Assembly (NCBI GenBank): GCA_003222945.1
Contig: QHXM01000068.1
Span: forward strand, 1-48,622
DNA: 48,622 bases
Direction: 5' to 3'
Source of the DNA: Acidobacteriota bacterium
GTDB taxonomy: Bacteria > Acidobacteriota > Blastocatellia > Pyrinomonadales > Pyrinomonadaceae
This document shows, one piece after another, positions 1 through 8,622 of this stretch. Each line of letters opens with the position of its first letter. The stretch's first letter is position 1. The notes under the pieces were generated by a model that was given only the letters and a program-made list of their open reading frames with translations, ran no database searches and had not been told where the DNA came from. A program made the position numbers and the translations under genes.

Positions 1-980
1 CGGACGGGATGCCAGCTTCCGGGAGGCGCGTTCGTGTTCGTGGGGCGATAATAGATCGTGTAGAGCGTGCGCAGGTTTGCCGCGACCTGCGCATAGAGCC
101 AGCCCAAATCTTCCAGATGACGAATTTCACTAAGGCGTCCGCCCGTACGGTCTGCTAATGATTGAAGGCGCGTGTGCGCCGCGCTGTAGATTGCCGTAAC
201 AACGGGGTCCAGATAAGGCAAGCGCGTAGGGTCGCCCGAAGGCAGAGCGAGCGGAAAGATGGTCACGCCCTCGTGGTCAGCAGCGCGAAGAACTTCGTTT
301 AGTGGACCGCTCGCGTTAGGTTTCACCAGAGCTATCGCTTCGTCGTTTGTGTGCGCGCTTGCGGCCTGTTGTCTGTCCAGCTTGCGCATCTCCGTGTCTA
401 TGCCATCGGTTAAGACAACTATGGCCTTGCGCCGCTTGCCTTCTTTGGTTAGTTGCGCGAGCGTGTATTTCAGAGCGTCGTAAAAATGCGTTTCGCCTCT
501 GCCATCTGCATACTCGATTGCCTTGGCTATCTTCTTGTGGTCCGTCGTGAAGCCTTCAATCGTCTTCACCTTTTCATTGAAAACAATCACGGCGACGCGG
601 TCATCCGGTGCAAGCGCATCAAGGAAACGATAGGCCGCCTGCTTTAATTGAGGACGGAAAGTAACAGTTGAGCCGGATAGATCGAGCAGGAGTACGAGAC
701 TGAAAGGCGCGGCAACAGGCTCGAAATCCGCTATGGGTTGAAGCACGCCGTCTTCATAAACTTTGAAATCGTTGCGTGAGAGATTCAGCGCGGCCTTGCC
801 CTGACGATCAACAACGCCAACGTTGAGTTGCACAAGCGACGTATTAATCCTCAACGGTTCATCCGGGTTGTCCTGTGCAAACACTGTGGACGCAGACAAA
901 AGGGCGCACGCGAGTATCAATGCGAAGGTGGTGCAGAAAGATTTAAGGTCAGGGAATGAAAGAAAACGAGAACGAATCAT
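1..980 (-). CDS. Exported VWA-domain protein (VWFA-related acidobacterial type), 3' end beyond window
   Basis: The minus frame opens with ATG at 978-980 and stays open to base 1, so the C-terminus lies outside the window. A signal peptide covers residues 1-35 (hydrophobic stretch ending in VFAQ). A short beta domain follows (about 45-85, with VYEDGVLQPI), then a von Willebrand factor A fold. The MIDAS motif DLSGS is at residues 100-104, with a conserved Thr in GRGETHFYDAL and an Asp in LTDGID, which are the expected metal-coordinating positions. The visible end (YTIYYRPTN) is typical of the C-terminal strand of the VWFA-related proteins expanded in Acidobacteria. Role inferred: exported adhesion or protein-interaction factor; the ligand is unknown. 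Confidence 0.85.
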   Translation of the reverse strand, partial: MIRSRFLSFPDLKSFCTTFALILACALLSASTVFAQDNPDEPLRINTSLVQLNVGVVDRQGKAALNLSRNDFKVYEDGVLQPIADFEPVAAPFSLVLLLDLSGSTVTFRPQLKQAAYRFLDALAPDDRVAVIVFNEKVKTIEGFTTDHKKIAKAIEYADGRGETHFYDALKYTLAQLTKEGKRRKAIVVLTDGIDTEMRKLDRQQAASAHTNDEAIALVKPNASGPLNEVLRAADHEGVTIFPLALPSGDPTRLPYLDPVVTAIYSAAHTRLQSLADRTGGRLSEIRHLEDLGWLYAQVAANLRTLYTIYYRPTNTNAPPGSWHPV

Positions 981-1140
981 TGCTCAAAATCAACCGCCAT
1001 TAAAGCGAGATTGTGCGAGTATGCACGCGGCCCGCGCCGTTTGGCAAGCAGGCAAAGTGAGCATGTCTCACGCTGTTTCAGTCGGACGCTTCGGGTAGGC
1101 TGAGAGTTGCTTTGAGCAAAGGGTAAATGTAGAGGCTGTC

Positions 1141-1219
1141 CGATTGCGGAATGCGGAATGCGGACTGAAAAGAAAGACTCTTTCGTCTTTATCAATCCGA
1201 AATCCGCATTCCGCAATCG
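1141..1219. repeat. Heptad-based inverted repeat (GCGGAAT family), terminator-like
   Basis: Bases 1141-1157 and 1203-1219 are a perfect 17-bp inverted repeat with a 45-bp spacer. Each arm is built from 7-bp units (ATTGCGG, AATGCGG, AATGCGG on the left). A smaller hairpin, GAAAG-ACT-CTTTC, lies in the spacer. It sits between the stop of the 1223-1822 gene and the start of the VWA gene, so it may also act as a terminator for the former. It resembles short tandemly repeated repetitive (STRR) heptanucleotides. Confidence 0.75.
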
Positions 1220-1222
1220 AAT

Positions 1223-1822
1223 CTATCTTTCGCCGATGGCTTTTGCTATGCGCGTTCGAGTGCGACGCGGCGGTTGGGCGGTTGCCGTGTTCACAGGCAC
1301 TACGGGCGCGAGCGGCGTTGGCGGCTCTACGGCTACGGGGCGAGGACGACGGCTAGTGCGGCGTGCTTCGGCGCGCTCCTTTTCGGCTGCTACGACTCGC
1401 TTGGCCTTCTCAATTCGCTTTCGCGGCACAAGCTGGTAGCGCAGTTCCATCTCTTGCGAGACCTTGTAGATGTTCTTAGCTTTTGCGCCGCGCTCAGCGC
1501 GACGTATTATCTCTTCGTGCTCAAGCAACTCTGCCTGATCGTCTTTTCCAATCCAGATGTAAAGTGCTTCGGCCATCTCTCTTTTCACCTCTAAACGAAT
1601 TAGCTCGCGCATCTCAACGTGCGTTTGTGCGAGAGCGAGTGGACGCTGCGGCGCTTCGTTGCGCTGAGCGAAATAGTCTTCAACGAGCGAGTCCACGTCC
1701 CGCCGGTTCGCGTCGTAAAAGAGCGCGAAATCCTGACAGCGCGTGCGATAAGGACAACTGACGGAACAGACCAGCGCGTCCTTGAAATGCGCGAAACGAT
1801 TGCAATAGAGTTTTAAGCGCAT
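1223..1822 (-). CDS. Hypothetical protein with N-terminal Cys cluster and Arg/Pro-rich tail
   Basis: No family is recognised. I chose ATG at 1820-1822 (199 aa, MRLKLYCNRF) because the conserved-looking part begins there; the frame is open upstream to 1897, and neither start has a clear ribosome-binding site. Four cysteines cluster near the N-terminus (C7, C19, C23, C29), suggesting a metal or Fe-S site (inference). The middle is helical and charged. The last 50 residues are Arg/Pro/Ala-rich and probably disordered. No signal peptide is present with this start, so the protein is probably cytoplasmic. It is transcribed toward the VWA gene, with the heptad inverted repeat between them. Confidence 0.6.
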   Translation of the reverse strand: MRLKLYCNRFAHFKDALVCSVSCPYRTRCQDFALFYDANRRDVDSLVEDYFAQRNEAPQRPLALAQTHVEMRELIRLEVKREMAEALYIWIGKDDQAELLEHEEIIRRAERGAKAKNIYKVSQEMELRYQLVPRKRIEKAKRVVAAEKERAEARRTSRRPRPVAVEPPTPLAPVVPVNTATAQPPRRTRTRIAKAIGER

Positions 1823-2079
1823 CGCTATATGAAGCTGAAGCGCCGCGCGGGGCGCTCCGTCACACACTCTTGAACGAAGCCTGAGCACGAAAGCCAAGAC
1901 TTCAAGAACGCGAACCGTTCGGGAGCGACTCGCACTATATCATACTTGTTCCATGCGTGCAACTTGCGCCCGCACGCGCAACATCGTCAATCTATCATAA
2001 AAAGCTTCTTTGAAATATAATTCGCCGCAGAAAATTCTGTCCCGATTGCTCCCCGCGATTTCGCAAAGCACAACTTCTC

Positions 2080-2478
2080 TTGCCATTGATTGCAAGCGTA
2101 ACGCTCTTCTCGATCGGACTCGTAGCGGGACGCGCGTTACGACCTGCGCCGCCACCTCTAATAGTGGAGCGCGGTGAACTTCCCCTGGCAACTGCTCAAT
2201 CAACTAAGAGCGAAAGCAAAGCATCTGAGACCGAAGACGCAGGGAGCACAGCTACAACAAAAGCGCCCAAGCCTGAGCCTGGCTACGGTGCGGACGGGAC
2301 AGCGACGGAACGCCCGACCGACCCTGAGGAGATAATCACAATCTGCGGCGCGCGAACGCAGAAGGGAACTCCATGCCAACGCCGTGTTCGCGGCACAGGT
2401 CGCTGCTGGCAGCATCGTGGAATGCCAGCGATGATTCCTCTGGAGAAGAGAATCGTGAAGAGCAAGGATGAAGGATGA
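2080..2478 (+). CDS. Small membrane-anchored protein with DUF5763-like Cys/His motif
   Basis: A 132-residue product starting at TTG; no in-frame ATG or GTG exists upstream before the stop at 2011. Residues 1-20 form one hydrophobic segment (anchor or uncleaved signal). Residues 25-85 are low-complexity Ser/Thr/Glu/Pro. The C-terminal part carries CGARTQKGTPCQRRV followed by GTGRCWQH, the Cys-Cys-Cys-His arrangement of the DUF5763 family, probably a small zinc site. The function of that family is not established. The last codons and stop lie in a tandem AAGGATG unit that leads directly into a heptad-type hairpin. The start codon is the weak point. Confidence 0.65.
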   Translation: MPLIASVTLFSIGLVAGRALRPAPPPLIVERGELPLATAQSTKSESKASETEDAGSTATTKAPKPEPGYGADGTATERPTDPEEIITICGARTQKGTPCQRRVRGTGRCWQHRGMPAMIPLEKRIVKSKDEG

Positions 2479-2488
2479 AGAGCGACGC

Positions 2489-2548
2489 GGGGACACGGCG
2501 AGAAAAGGATATTGATAGTAGATTCTATATTCTTTTCGCCGCGTCCCC
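2489..2548. terminator. Heptad-type hairpin / probable terminator
   Basis: The left arm 2489-2512 (GGGGACACGGCGAGAAAAGG and on) pairs with the right arm 2527-2548 almost completely, with a short AT-rich loop. The flanks continue as 7-bp units (AAGGATG, AAGGATG upstream). It probably terminates the small DUF5763-like gene before the kinase. It belongs to the same repeat style as the units at 1141-1219 and 13506-13593. Confidence 0.65.
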
Positions 2549-2697
2549 TCGGTCACCCACTCTCCGCGTCCTGCTTTTTTCTCTCTGGCGTGCCCCTACC
2601 TAACTCGGCTAGAATGCACAGGTCATTCTGTAGCGGTTAATCGGCTGTCAAAAGGTCTGCTTTTACGAGCGCGCGTCAAGGGTTGAATCAACACATC

Positions 2698-5652
2698 ATG
2701 GCCGAACCCATCCCCCAAGGCAAAGCAATCGGTCGTTACATCATAGAGCGTCAACTCGGCGCAGGCGGCATGGGCGAAGTGTACTTGGCGCGCGACACAC
2801 AGCTTGATCGTCTGGTTGCATTGAAGATACTGCCCGCCGAGATGGCCTTAGACCGCCAGCATATGAAGCGATTCATGCAGGAGGCCAGGACCGCTTCGGC
2901 TCTTAATCAATCAAACATCCTCACGGTCTTCGAGATCGGCGAGACCGATTCAACGCACTTCATCGCCACAGAGTTCATTGACGGCGAGACTTTGCGCCAG
3001 CACATGGCGCACAGGCGCCTCTCTTTGCACGAAGCCCTGGACATTGCCATGCAGGTCGCGTCCGCTCTTTCAGCAGCGCATAAGGCTGGCATCGCTCATC
3101 GTGACATCAAGCCTGAAAACATCATGGTGCGGCACGATGATGGAGTCGTTAAGGTCCTGGATTTCGGGCTGGCTAAACCTACTGAGAAGTTCTCGCAGCA
3201 GCGCACACCAGCAGATTCCGAAGCGGCGACGCGCGCGCTCGTCAACACAAATCCAGGCGTAGTGATGGGCACAGTCGGCTACATGTCGCCAGAGCAGGCG
3301 CGCGGGCTTAGCATTGATTGGCGAACAGACATCTGGTCGTTAGGCGTTGTGCTATATGAGATGATCGCAGGCCGCCTGCCGTTTGAAGGCCAGACGAGCA
3401 GCGACGTTATCTCCAACATACTGCAAAAAGAGCCGCCCGCTCTAACGCTTCTGTCAGATGAAGCCGACGAAAGATTGGACGAGATCGCGGCTAAAGCTCT
3501 CACGAAAGACAAAGAGGAGCGATACCAGTCCGCCAAAGACCTCTTCATTGATCTGAAGAGGATGAAGCAGCACCTTGATGTAGAAGCAGAGATAGAGCGC
3601 ACAGTCCCGCCGAAGCTTAGAAGCACGAAAGGTAAACCGGGCGGCGCGCATAAGACGCTGGCAACGGCGCATCAACAGCCCGCGCGAACTGCGGCAGCAG
3701 AAGACGCGCGCCCGACATCCAGTGTCGAATACATCATCACAGGAATCAAACAGCACAGGAAAGGTGCTCTACTGATTGCGTCGCTTGTTGCGATTCTCAT
3801 CGCGGCCACGATTCTCTTCATACGCTTTCGCGGCGCACATGTCCTGACCGAAAAGGACACGATCCTTCTTACTGATTTCGTGAACACTACCGGAGACACA
3901 GTCTTTGACGGAACGCTCAAGCAGGCGCTCGGAGTTCATCTCGGACAGTCGCCATTCCTGAACATCTACCCGGACGATCAGGTGCGACAGGCGCTCAAGT
4001 TCATGGGTCGCCAGCCGGACGAGCGCATCACAAAAGATGTGGGTCGTGAAATCTGCGAACGCCAAGGCATCAAGGCTCTTTTGACGGGCACGATCTCAAG
4101 CCTCGGCAGCCACTACGTCATCATGCTGGAAGCGTTGAATGCACAGACGGGCGATGCCATTGCGCGCGAACAAACTGAAGCGGAAAGCAAAGAACAGGTC
4201 TTGCAGAAACTCGGGATTGCCGCATCGAAACTGCGCGAGAAGCTGGGCGAAAGTTTGAGTTCGATTCAGAAGTTCGACGCGCCCGTAGAGCAGGCTACGA
4301 CCTCGTCGCTCGAAGCGCTCAAAGCCTTCGCGCTAGGCAACGAGCAGCGCAACAAGAATAGCTACTTGGAAGCCATCCCGTTTTATAAACGCGCGATTGA
4401 GCTTGACCCGAACTTCGCTTTGGCTTACGCGCGGATCGGAGTGATGTACGGCAACATAGGGCAGCCGCAGCTTTCCGCCGAATACTCGCGCAAAGCGTTC
4501 GAGCTGCGCGACCGCGTGAGCGAACGAGAGAAGTTCTACATCTCCTCGCATTACTACAGCAACGTTACGCGCGAGATGGAAAAGAACATTGAGACGCTGG
4601 AGCTATGGAAACAGGCCTACCCGCGTGACTACGTGCCGCGCAACAACCTCTCCGTCGCATATCAAGCCATAGGCCAGTACGAGAAAGCCGTCTCAGAATC
4701 AAATGAGGCCGTCCGCCTTAATCCGAACTCGGCCAACGTCTATGTGAACCTGGGGTTTTCGTTCCTCGCGCTGAATCGCTACGAAGAAGCGAAGACGGTC
4801 TTCACACAAGCAATGGCACAGAAGCCGGATTACCCGGATTACCACACAGGCCTTTACCTTGTCGCTTTTATCCAAGGCGACACCGCCGCCATGCAGCAGC
4901 AGGTCGCCTGGTACGCGGGCAAGCCCGTCGAATATGACATCTACGCTACGCAATCCGAGACAGCAGCCTTCTCAGGCCAGTTGCGCAAGGCTCGTGAATT
5001 CAACCAGCGCGCCGTAGAGTTAGCCGTCCAACATGACTTAAAAGAAGTGGCAGCAGGCATCGCTTCCATGCAAGCCGTGACGGATGCGCTTTACGGCGAC
5101 TGTAAGAGAGTCAAAGACGGCGCGGCGAAATCTCTGGCTCTGGCGCGCACCGTTGAATCGCTCCCCGCTTCGGCAACGGCCCTTGCTTTCTGTGGCGAGG
5201 CGGCGCAGGCTCAACCCATGATTGACGAAGCGGCAAAACTCTATCCGACAGATTCTGCGCTTAGCGCTATGGCGCTGCCGACGATTCGAGCCACCATTGA
5301 ACTGCGCCGCAACAACTACGCTCAAGCTATTCAACTGCTGCAATCGACCAATCGTTATGAAGGAAGAAGCCAACTCTGGGTGCGATACACTCGCGGCCTC
5401 GCCTATTTAGGACAGCACGCCGGGGCAGAGGCCGCAGCAGATTTTCAATACATCCTGGATCACAGGGGAGATTGGATCACCTCTCCCATGTACCCGCTCG
5501 CCCAACTCGGAATCGCACGAGCAGCGGCGCTCACAGGCGATACGGCGAAGGCGCGAAAAGCCTATCAGGATTTTCTGGCTCTCTGGAAAGATGCGGATCA
5601 GGACATTCCCATCCTGCAAGAGGCAAAGCAGGAGTATGAGAAGCTGAAATGA
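2698..5652 (+). CDS. Transmembrane Ser/Thr protein kinase with extracytoplasmic TPR domain
   Basis: Start ATG 2698 (984 aa) was preferred over in-frame TTG 2683 because AAGGG lies about 15 nt upstream of the ATG but abuts the TTG. Residues 13-290 are a complete Hanks-type kinase: Gly-rich loop GAGGMGEV (21-28), Lys43, HRDIKPEN with Asp136, DFG at 155-157, and GTVGYMSPEQ in the activation segment. A Pro/Ala linker precedes one membrane helix (about 357-377). The outer half begins with the module typical of acidobacterial kinases (ILLTDFVNTTGD, TLKQALGVHL) and continues with several TPR repeats (from about residue 540). It probably senses or scaffolds on the far side of the membrane and signals inward. 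The substrate is unknown. It appears monocistronic. Confidence 0.93.
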   Translation: MAEPIPQGKAIGRYIIERQLGAGGMGEVYLARDTQLDRLVALKILPAEMALDRQHMKRFMQEARTASALNQSNILTVFEIGETDSTHFIATEFIDGETLRQHMAHRRLSLHEALDIAMQVASALSAAHKAGIAHRDIKPENIMVRHDDGVVKVLDFGLAKPTEKFSQQRTPADSEAATRALVNTNPGVVMGTVGYMSPEQARGLSIDWRTDIWSLGVVLYEMIAGRLPFEGQTSSDVISNILQKEPPALTLLSDEADERLDEIAAKALTKDKEERYQSAKDLFIDLKRMKQHLDVEAEIERTVPPKLRSTKGKPGGAHKTLATAHQQPARTAAAEDARPTSSVEYIITGIKQHRKGALLIASLVAILIAATILFIRFRGAHVLTEKDTILLTDFVNTTGDTVFDGTLKQALGVHLGQSPFLNIYPDDQVRQALKFMGRQPDERITKDVGREICERQGIKALLTGTISSLGSHYVIMLEALNAQTGDAIAREQTEAESKEQVLQKLGIAASKLREKLGESLSSIQKFDAPVEQATTSSLEALKAFALGNEQRNKNSYLEAIPFYKRAIELDPNFALAYARIGVMYGNIGQPQLSAEYSRKAFELRDRVSEREKFYISSHYYSNVTREMEKNIETLELWKQAYPRDYVPRNNLSVAYQAIGQYEKAVSESNEAVRLNPNSANVYVNLGFSFLALNRYEEAKTVFTQAMAQKPDYPDYHTGLYLVAFIQGDTAAMQQQVAWYAGKPVEYDIYATQSETAAFSGQLRKAREFNQRAVELAVQHDLKEVAAGIASMQAVTDALYGDCKRVKDGAAKSLALARTVESLPASATALAFCGEAAQAQPMIDEAAKLYPTDSALSAMALPTIRATIELRRNNYAQAIQLLQSTNRYEGRSQLWVRYTRGLAYLGQHAGAEAAADFQYILDHRGDWITSPMYPLAQLGIARAAALTGDTAKARKAYQDFLALWKDADQDIPILQEAKQEYEKLK

Positions 5653-5662
5653 GATAATAAGC

Positions 5663-5689
5663 AGCAAGAACGAGAAAATTGCTCTTGCT
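5663..5689. terminator. Hairpin between convergent genes
   Basis: AGCAAGA at 5663-5669 pairs with TCTTGCT at 5683-5689 (7 bp, 13-nt loop), 10 bases after the kinase stop. It lies between the plus-strand kinase and the minus-strand amidohydrolase, so it may serve either strand. The T-run is weak. Confidence 0.45.
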
Positions 5690-5740
5690 TCCTACTGCCT
5701 TACGATTTCTATCTACTATCCTTCTAAATCCGCATTCTTC

Positions 5741-7162
5741 TCATCTCCTATTCTTAAACTGCTCGTATAGTTCTGTATGACGGCTAGTGAGCGGAAGCTG
5801 GCGGCCTTCTATGAAGAGATAGCGAACGTGCGTGCGCGCTTCCAAGAGGTCGCCGTCTGTGACCACGATGTTCGCCATCTTGCCCGCCTCGATTGAACCT
5901 AAGCGGTCCGCCACGCCCATGATTTGCGCAGGGTAGAGCGTCACAGCTTTCAACGCTTCATCTTTCGGCAACCCGAAGGCTGCGGCCATGCCCGCTTCAA
6001 ACGGAAGATTGCGCACCTGAGAGTTGGTCTCGGAATTTGTAAAGCCCGATGAGATGCAGAATCGAACGCCAGCCTGTTGAAGCCTCGCCGCGTTTGTGTA
6101 GAGCGTGTCGTAGTAATCGTCTTCGCGTAGAGGCAGATCGAGCGTGCCCGTAACTATCACTGGAACGTTGTGCTCTTTCAGAAAACTTGCAACCTTCCAT
6201 GCGTCGTCGCCGCCTAAGATAATCGGCTTCAAACGCATCTCTTCCGCGAAGCGCACGGCGGCGCGTATCTCGCTCTCGCGGTCTGCGCGAATCACGACGG
6301 GGCGCTCGCCGCGCACGAACGGGACGAGCGATGCGAGCACGACATCCTGACTCGGTCTCGGCAAGTTTTTATCATGCGCGTAAGCATCCTGCGCACGCCC
6401 GTAAGCTTCAGCATCGCGCAGGAGTTTACGAAGTTGCTCAACCTGACGATTGGCAGCCTCAATAGCCTGCGCGAGATTCGTTACACCTTGCTGCTCAGCA
6501 ATAAACTCTGCTCTGCGTCCTGCGGCGCGCGGGAAGGTTATGACGAGCGCGGCCTGTGGAACTACGGCCATCTCGCGCGGCGTCGTGCCGTTCAAGTTTA
6601 TGATTGCTGCCTGGCCTGAGATGATGCCGCCCTCTGGCATAGTCAGAACTGTCGTCACACCGTTGACGCGCGTGACAGCAATGTGCGCGCTGTGTGGATT
6701 GATGGCGACGAGCGCCTGCGCGTTCGGATTCATCTCGCCGATTTCTGATGCATCAACAGTTCCGGGCGCACCTTCAGGGACTTCTACAAGACCAAGCGAC
6801 GTGCCCGCGTCAATCATTCCCGGATAAACTCTGAGGCCGCGCGCGTCTATCATCTCAGCGCCCGAGGGAACTGTGACGTTCGCGCCTACGGCCTCAATCT
6901 TCCCGTTGCGAATCACAACCGTCCCGTTCTCAATCTCCGGTCCACTCACCGTTACAATCCGCGCATTGCGAATCGCATAAAATCCCATAGGCGGGAGTAC
7001 GCCCTGCTGGAAAGTCGGATCGGACGGCTGCTGCGCTTGAACGCTATCAACTGAACAAAATGAAACAGCGACCACTACGAAATAGATAACGCTGAACGAA
7101 ACAAAGCGCGCGTAACTGCCAACTGCCAACTGCCAACTGCCAACTGCTTTCCGCCTTCTCAT
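5741..7162 (-). CDS. Exported amidohydrolase-like protein lacking the HxH motif (third gene of operon)
   Basis: A 473-residue imidazolonepropionase-like amidohydrolase. ATG 7160-7162 overlaps the stop of the upstream gene (ATGA), with GGAGG 11 nt before it. A signal peptide ends near VQAQ (about residue 45); its basic n-region is encoded by a 7-bp tandem repeat. The composite beta domain is clear ([18 protein letters not shown]-terminal [19 protein letters not shown]). At the site where active relatives have PGxIDxHxH it reads [12 protein letters not shown], so both metal-binding histidines are absent. Catalysis by the usual binuclear or mononuclear mechanism is therefore doubtful. It may be a structural or binding partner of the intact enzyme encoded upstream (inference). 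Confidence 0.88.
   Translation of the reverse strand: MRRRKAVGSWQLAVGSYARFVSFSVIYFVVVAVSFCSVDSVQAQQPSDPTFQQGVLPPMGFYAIRNARIVTVSGPEIENGTVVIRNGKIEAVGANVTVPSGAEMIDARGLRVYPGMIDAGTSLGLVEVPEGAPGTVDASEIGEMNPNAQALVAINPHSAHIAVTRVNGVTTVLTMPEGGIISGQAAIINLNGTTPREMAVVPQAALVITFPRAAGRRAEFIAEQQGVTNLAQAIEAANRQVEQLRKLLRDAEAYGRAQDAYAHDKNLPRPSQDVVLASLVPFVRGERPVVIRADRESEIRAAVRFAEEMRLKPIILGGDDAWKVASFLKEHNVPVIVTGTLDLPLREDDYYDTLYTNAARLQQAGVRFCISSGFTNSETNSQVRNLPFEAGMAAAFGLPKDEALKAVTLYPAQIMGVADRLGSIEAGKMANIVVTDGDLLEARTHVRYLFIEGRQLPLTSRHTELYEQFKNRR
7114..7147. repeat. AACTGCC heptanucleotide tandem array (about 4.9 units) inside a coding start
   Basis: Four exact AACTGCC copies (7114-7141) plus AACTGC (7142-7147). On the minus strand the array lies 13 bases inside the start codon of the 5741-7162 gene and encodes the repeated [11 protein letters not shown] of its n-region. 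Because the unit is 7 bp, gain or loss of one copy changes the reading frame. Confidence 0.9.
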
Positions 7163-8622
7163 CTCTGGTCAATACCTCCATCCCATTCATCGTCTGTGTC
7201 GTGGCTTGGTCGGCGTCGTGGAATCGTCGGCGCTGTTCCGCCTTGAGCGGGCGGGCGATTCGGCTCGGCCTGCTCAAGCTGCGCACGCTCACGCTCCATG
7301 TCTGCGCGGCGCGCAATGTCCTGCTGACGGTCAAAGAAGATTTCGCCGTCAATGAACGTGGTCTCCGGGCGCGAATAGACGCTCAGAGGGTGTCCATTCC
7401 AGATGACAACGTCTGCGTCTTTGCCTAAATCAATCGTGCCGACGCGATCCTGTATGCCTAGTTGGATCGCAGGATTCAGAGTGATTAATTTTAGCGCCTC
7501 TTCTTCCGTCAGATCGCCGTACTTCATCATCTTCGCGGCCTCTATGTTCAGCCGCCGCGCTAACTCATTTGAATCAGAGTTGACTGAGACGACAACGCCC
7601 GCGCGCATCATAATCGCAGTGTTGTATGGCGTCGCATCGTAAGCTTCAATCTTGTAGCCCCACCAGTCGGAGAAGGTAGAGCCGCCCGCGCCGTGCTCGG
7701 CAATCTCACGAGCGACCTTGTAGCCTTCGAGCACATGCTGGAATGTTCTGACTTTGAAGCCGAACTCATTGGCGACGTTGATGAGCATCAGAATCTCGTC
7801 TGCGCGATAACTGTGCGCGTGAACGTAGCGCTTGCCTTCCAGGACTTCAACGAGCGGTTCGAGTTGCAGGTCGCGTCGCGGCGGCAAGACACTCTTATCG
7901 CCGCGCTTTTGTGCAGCGCGATAATCATCCCAATCCTTCTTGTAATCAACTGCGCGCGTGAATGCGTCGCGTATGGTCTCTTCGACGCCCATGCGCGTTG
8001 CTGGGTATCGGCGTTGCAGACCGGGCAACGGAGGAAAATTTGAACGCTTCGGATTCTCGCCGAGCGCGAATTTGATGCCGGGCAGCGCGCCCGGAAAGAT
8101 GAACTCTGAAGCGGGACGCCCGTACTTGAGCTTAACGACAATCGTCTGTCCGCCGATGGAATTAGCTGAGCCGTGCAGGACATTCGCCGTCGTCGTCCCG
8201 CCAGCAAGCTCTCGGTAGATGGCTATGTCCGTAGGGTTCAAGACATCCTTGACGTTGACCATTGAACTGACAGAGACCGTTCCCTCGTTGATAGCATCGA
8301 TCATCGTGTGCGAGTGGCAGTCAATGATGCCGGGCATAACGTACTTGCCTGTGGCATCAATCACGCGCGCGCCTCCTCCGGCTTTCAGATTCTGCCCGAC
8401 GGCTGCGATCTTGCCACGACGTATCAGAACGTCTGAGTTCTGAAGTGTGCCGTGCGAGATAGTCAGTACGGTCGCATTGCGAATCAACGTCTCCGTCGGA
8501 GCTTCACGTCGTTGCTCTGCCTGGTTATCAGGCGTTCTCGTTTGTCCGTGGACCGGATTGATTGCGCTGAACATTGCCAGCGAGATGGTGAAAACAATCA
8601 GCCTCTTTATCTTATCTCTCAT
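7159..8622 (-). CDS. Exported metal-dependent amidohydrolase (second gene of operon)
   Basis: A 487-residue product. ATG 8620-8622 was chosen because it follows AGGAG by 8 nt, starts a good signal peptide (ending near VHGQ), and overlaps the upstream stop as TAATG; an open frame extends further upstream without such support. The metal site is intact: HSH in [11 protein letters not shown], further histidines in [11 protein letters not shown] and TFQHVLEG, and an Asp in SVNSDSNE. The C-terminal composite domain reads [16 protein letters not shown]. It is imidazolonepropionase/prolidase-like; the substrate is unknown. The C-terminal 50 residues are Gln/Glu/Arg/Pro-rich and polar. It sits between two homologues lacking the HxH motif, suggesting the three products act together (inference). 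Confidence 0.9.
   Translation of the reverse strand: MRDKIKRLIVFTISLAMFSAINPVHGQTRTPDNQAEQRREAPTETLIRNATVLTISHGTLQNSDVLIRRGKIAAVGQNLKAGGGARVIDATGKYVMPGIIDCHSHTMIDAINEGTVSVSSMVNVKDVLNPTDIAIYRELAGGTTTANVLHGSANSIGGQTIVVKLKYGRPASEFIFPGALPGIKFALGENPKRSNFPPLPGLQRRYPATRMGVEETIRDAFTRAVDYKKDWDDYRAAQKRGDKSVLPPRRDLQLEPLVEVLEGKRYVHAHSYRADEILMLINVANEFGFKVRTFQHVLEGYKVAREIAEHGAGGSTFSDWWGYKIEAYDATPYNTAIMMRAGVVVSVNSDSNELARRLNIEAAKMMKYGDLTEEEALKLITLNPAIQLGIQDRVGTIDLGKDADVVIWNGHPLSVYSRPETTFIDGEIFFDRQQDIARRADMERERAQLEQAEPNRPPAQGGTAPTIPRRRPSHDTDDEWDGGIDQR

Noticed and set aside
977-1216. Minus-strand 79-codon frame upstream of the VWA gene
   Set aside because: It is made largely of the heptad inverted repeat and overlaps the VWA start; there is no independent support.
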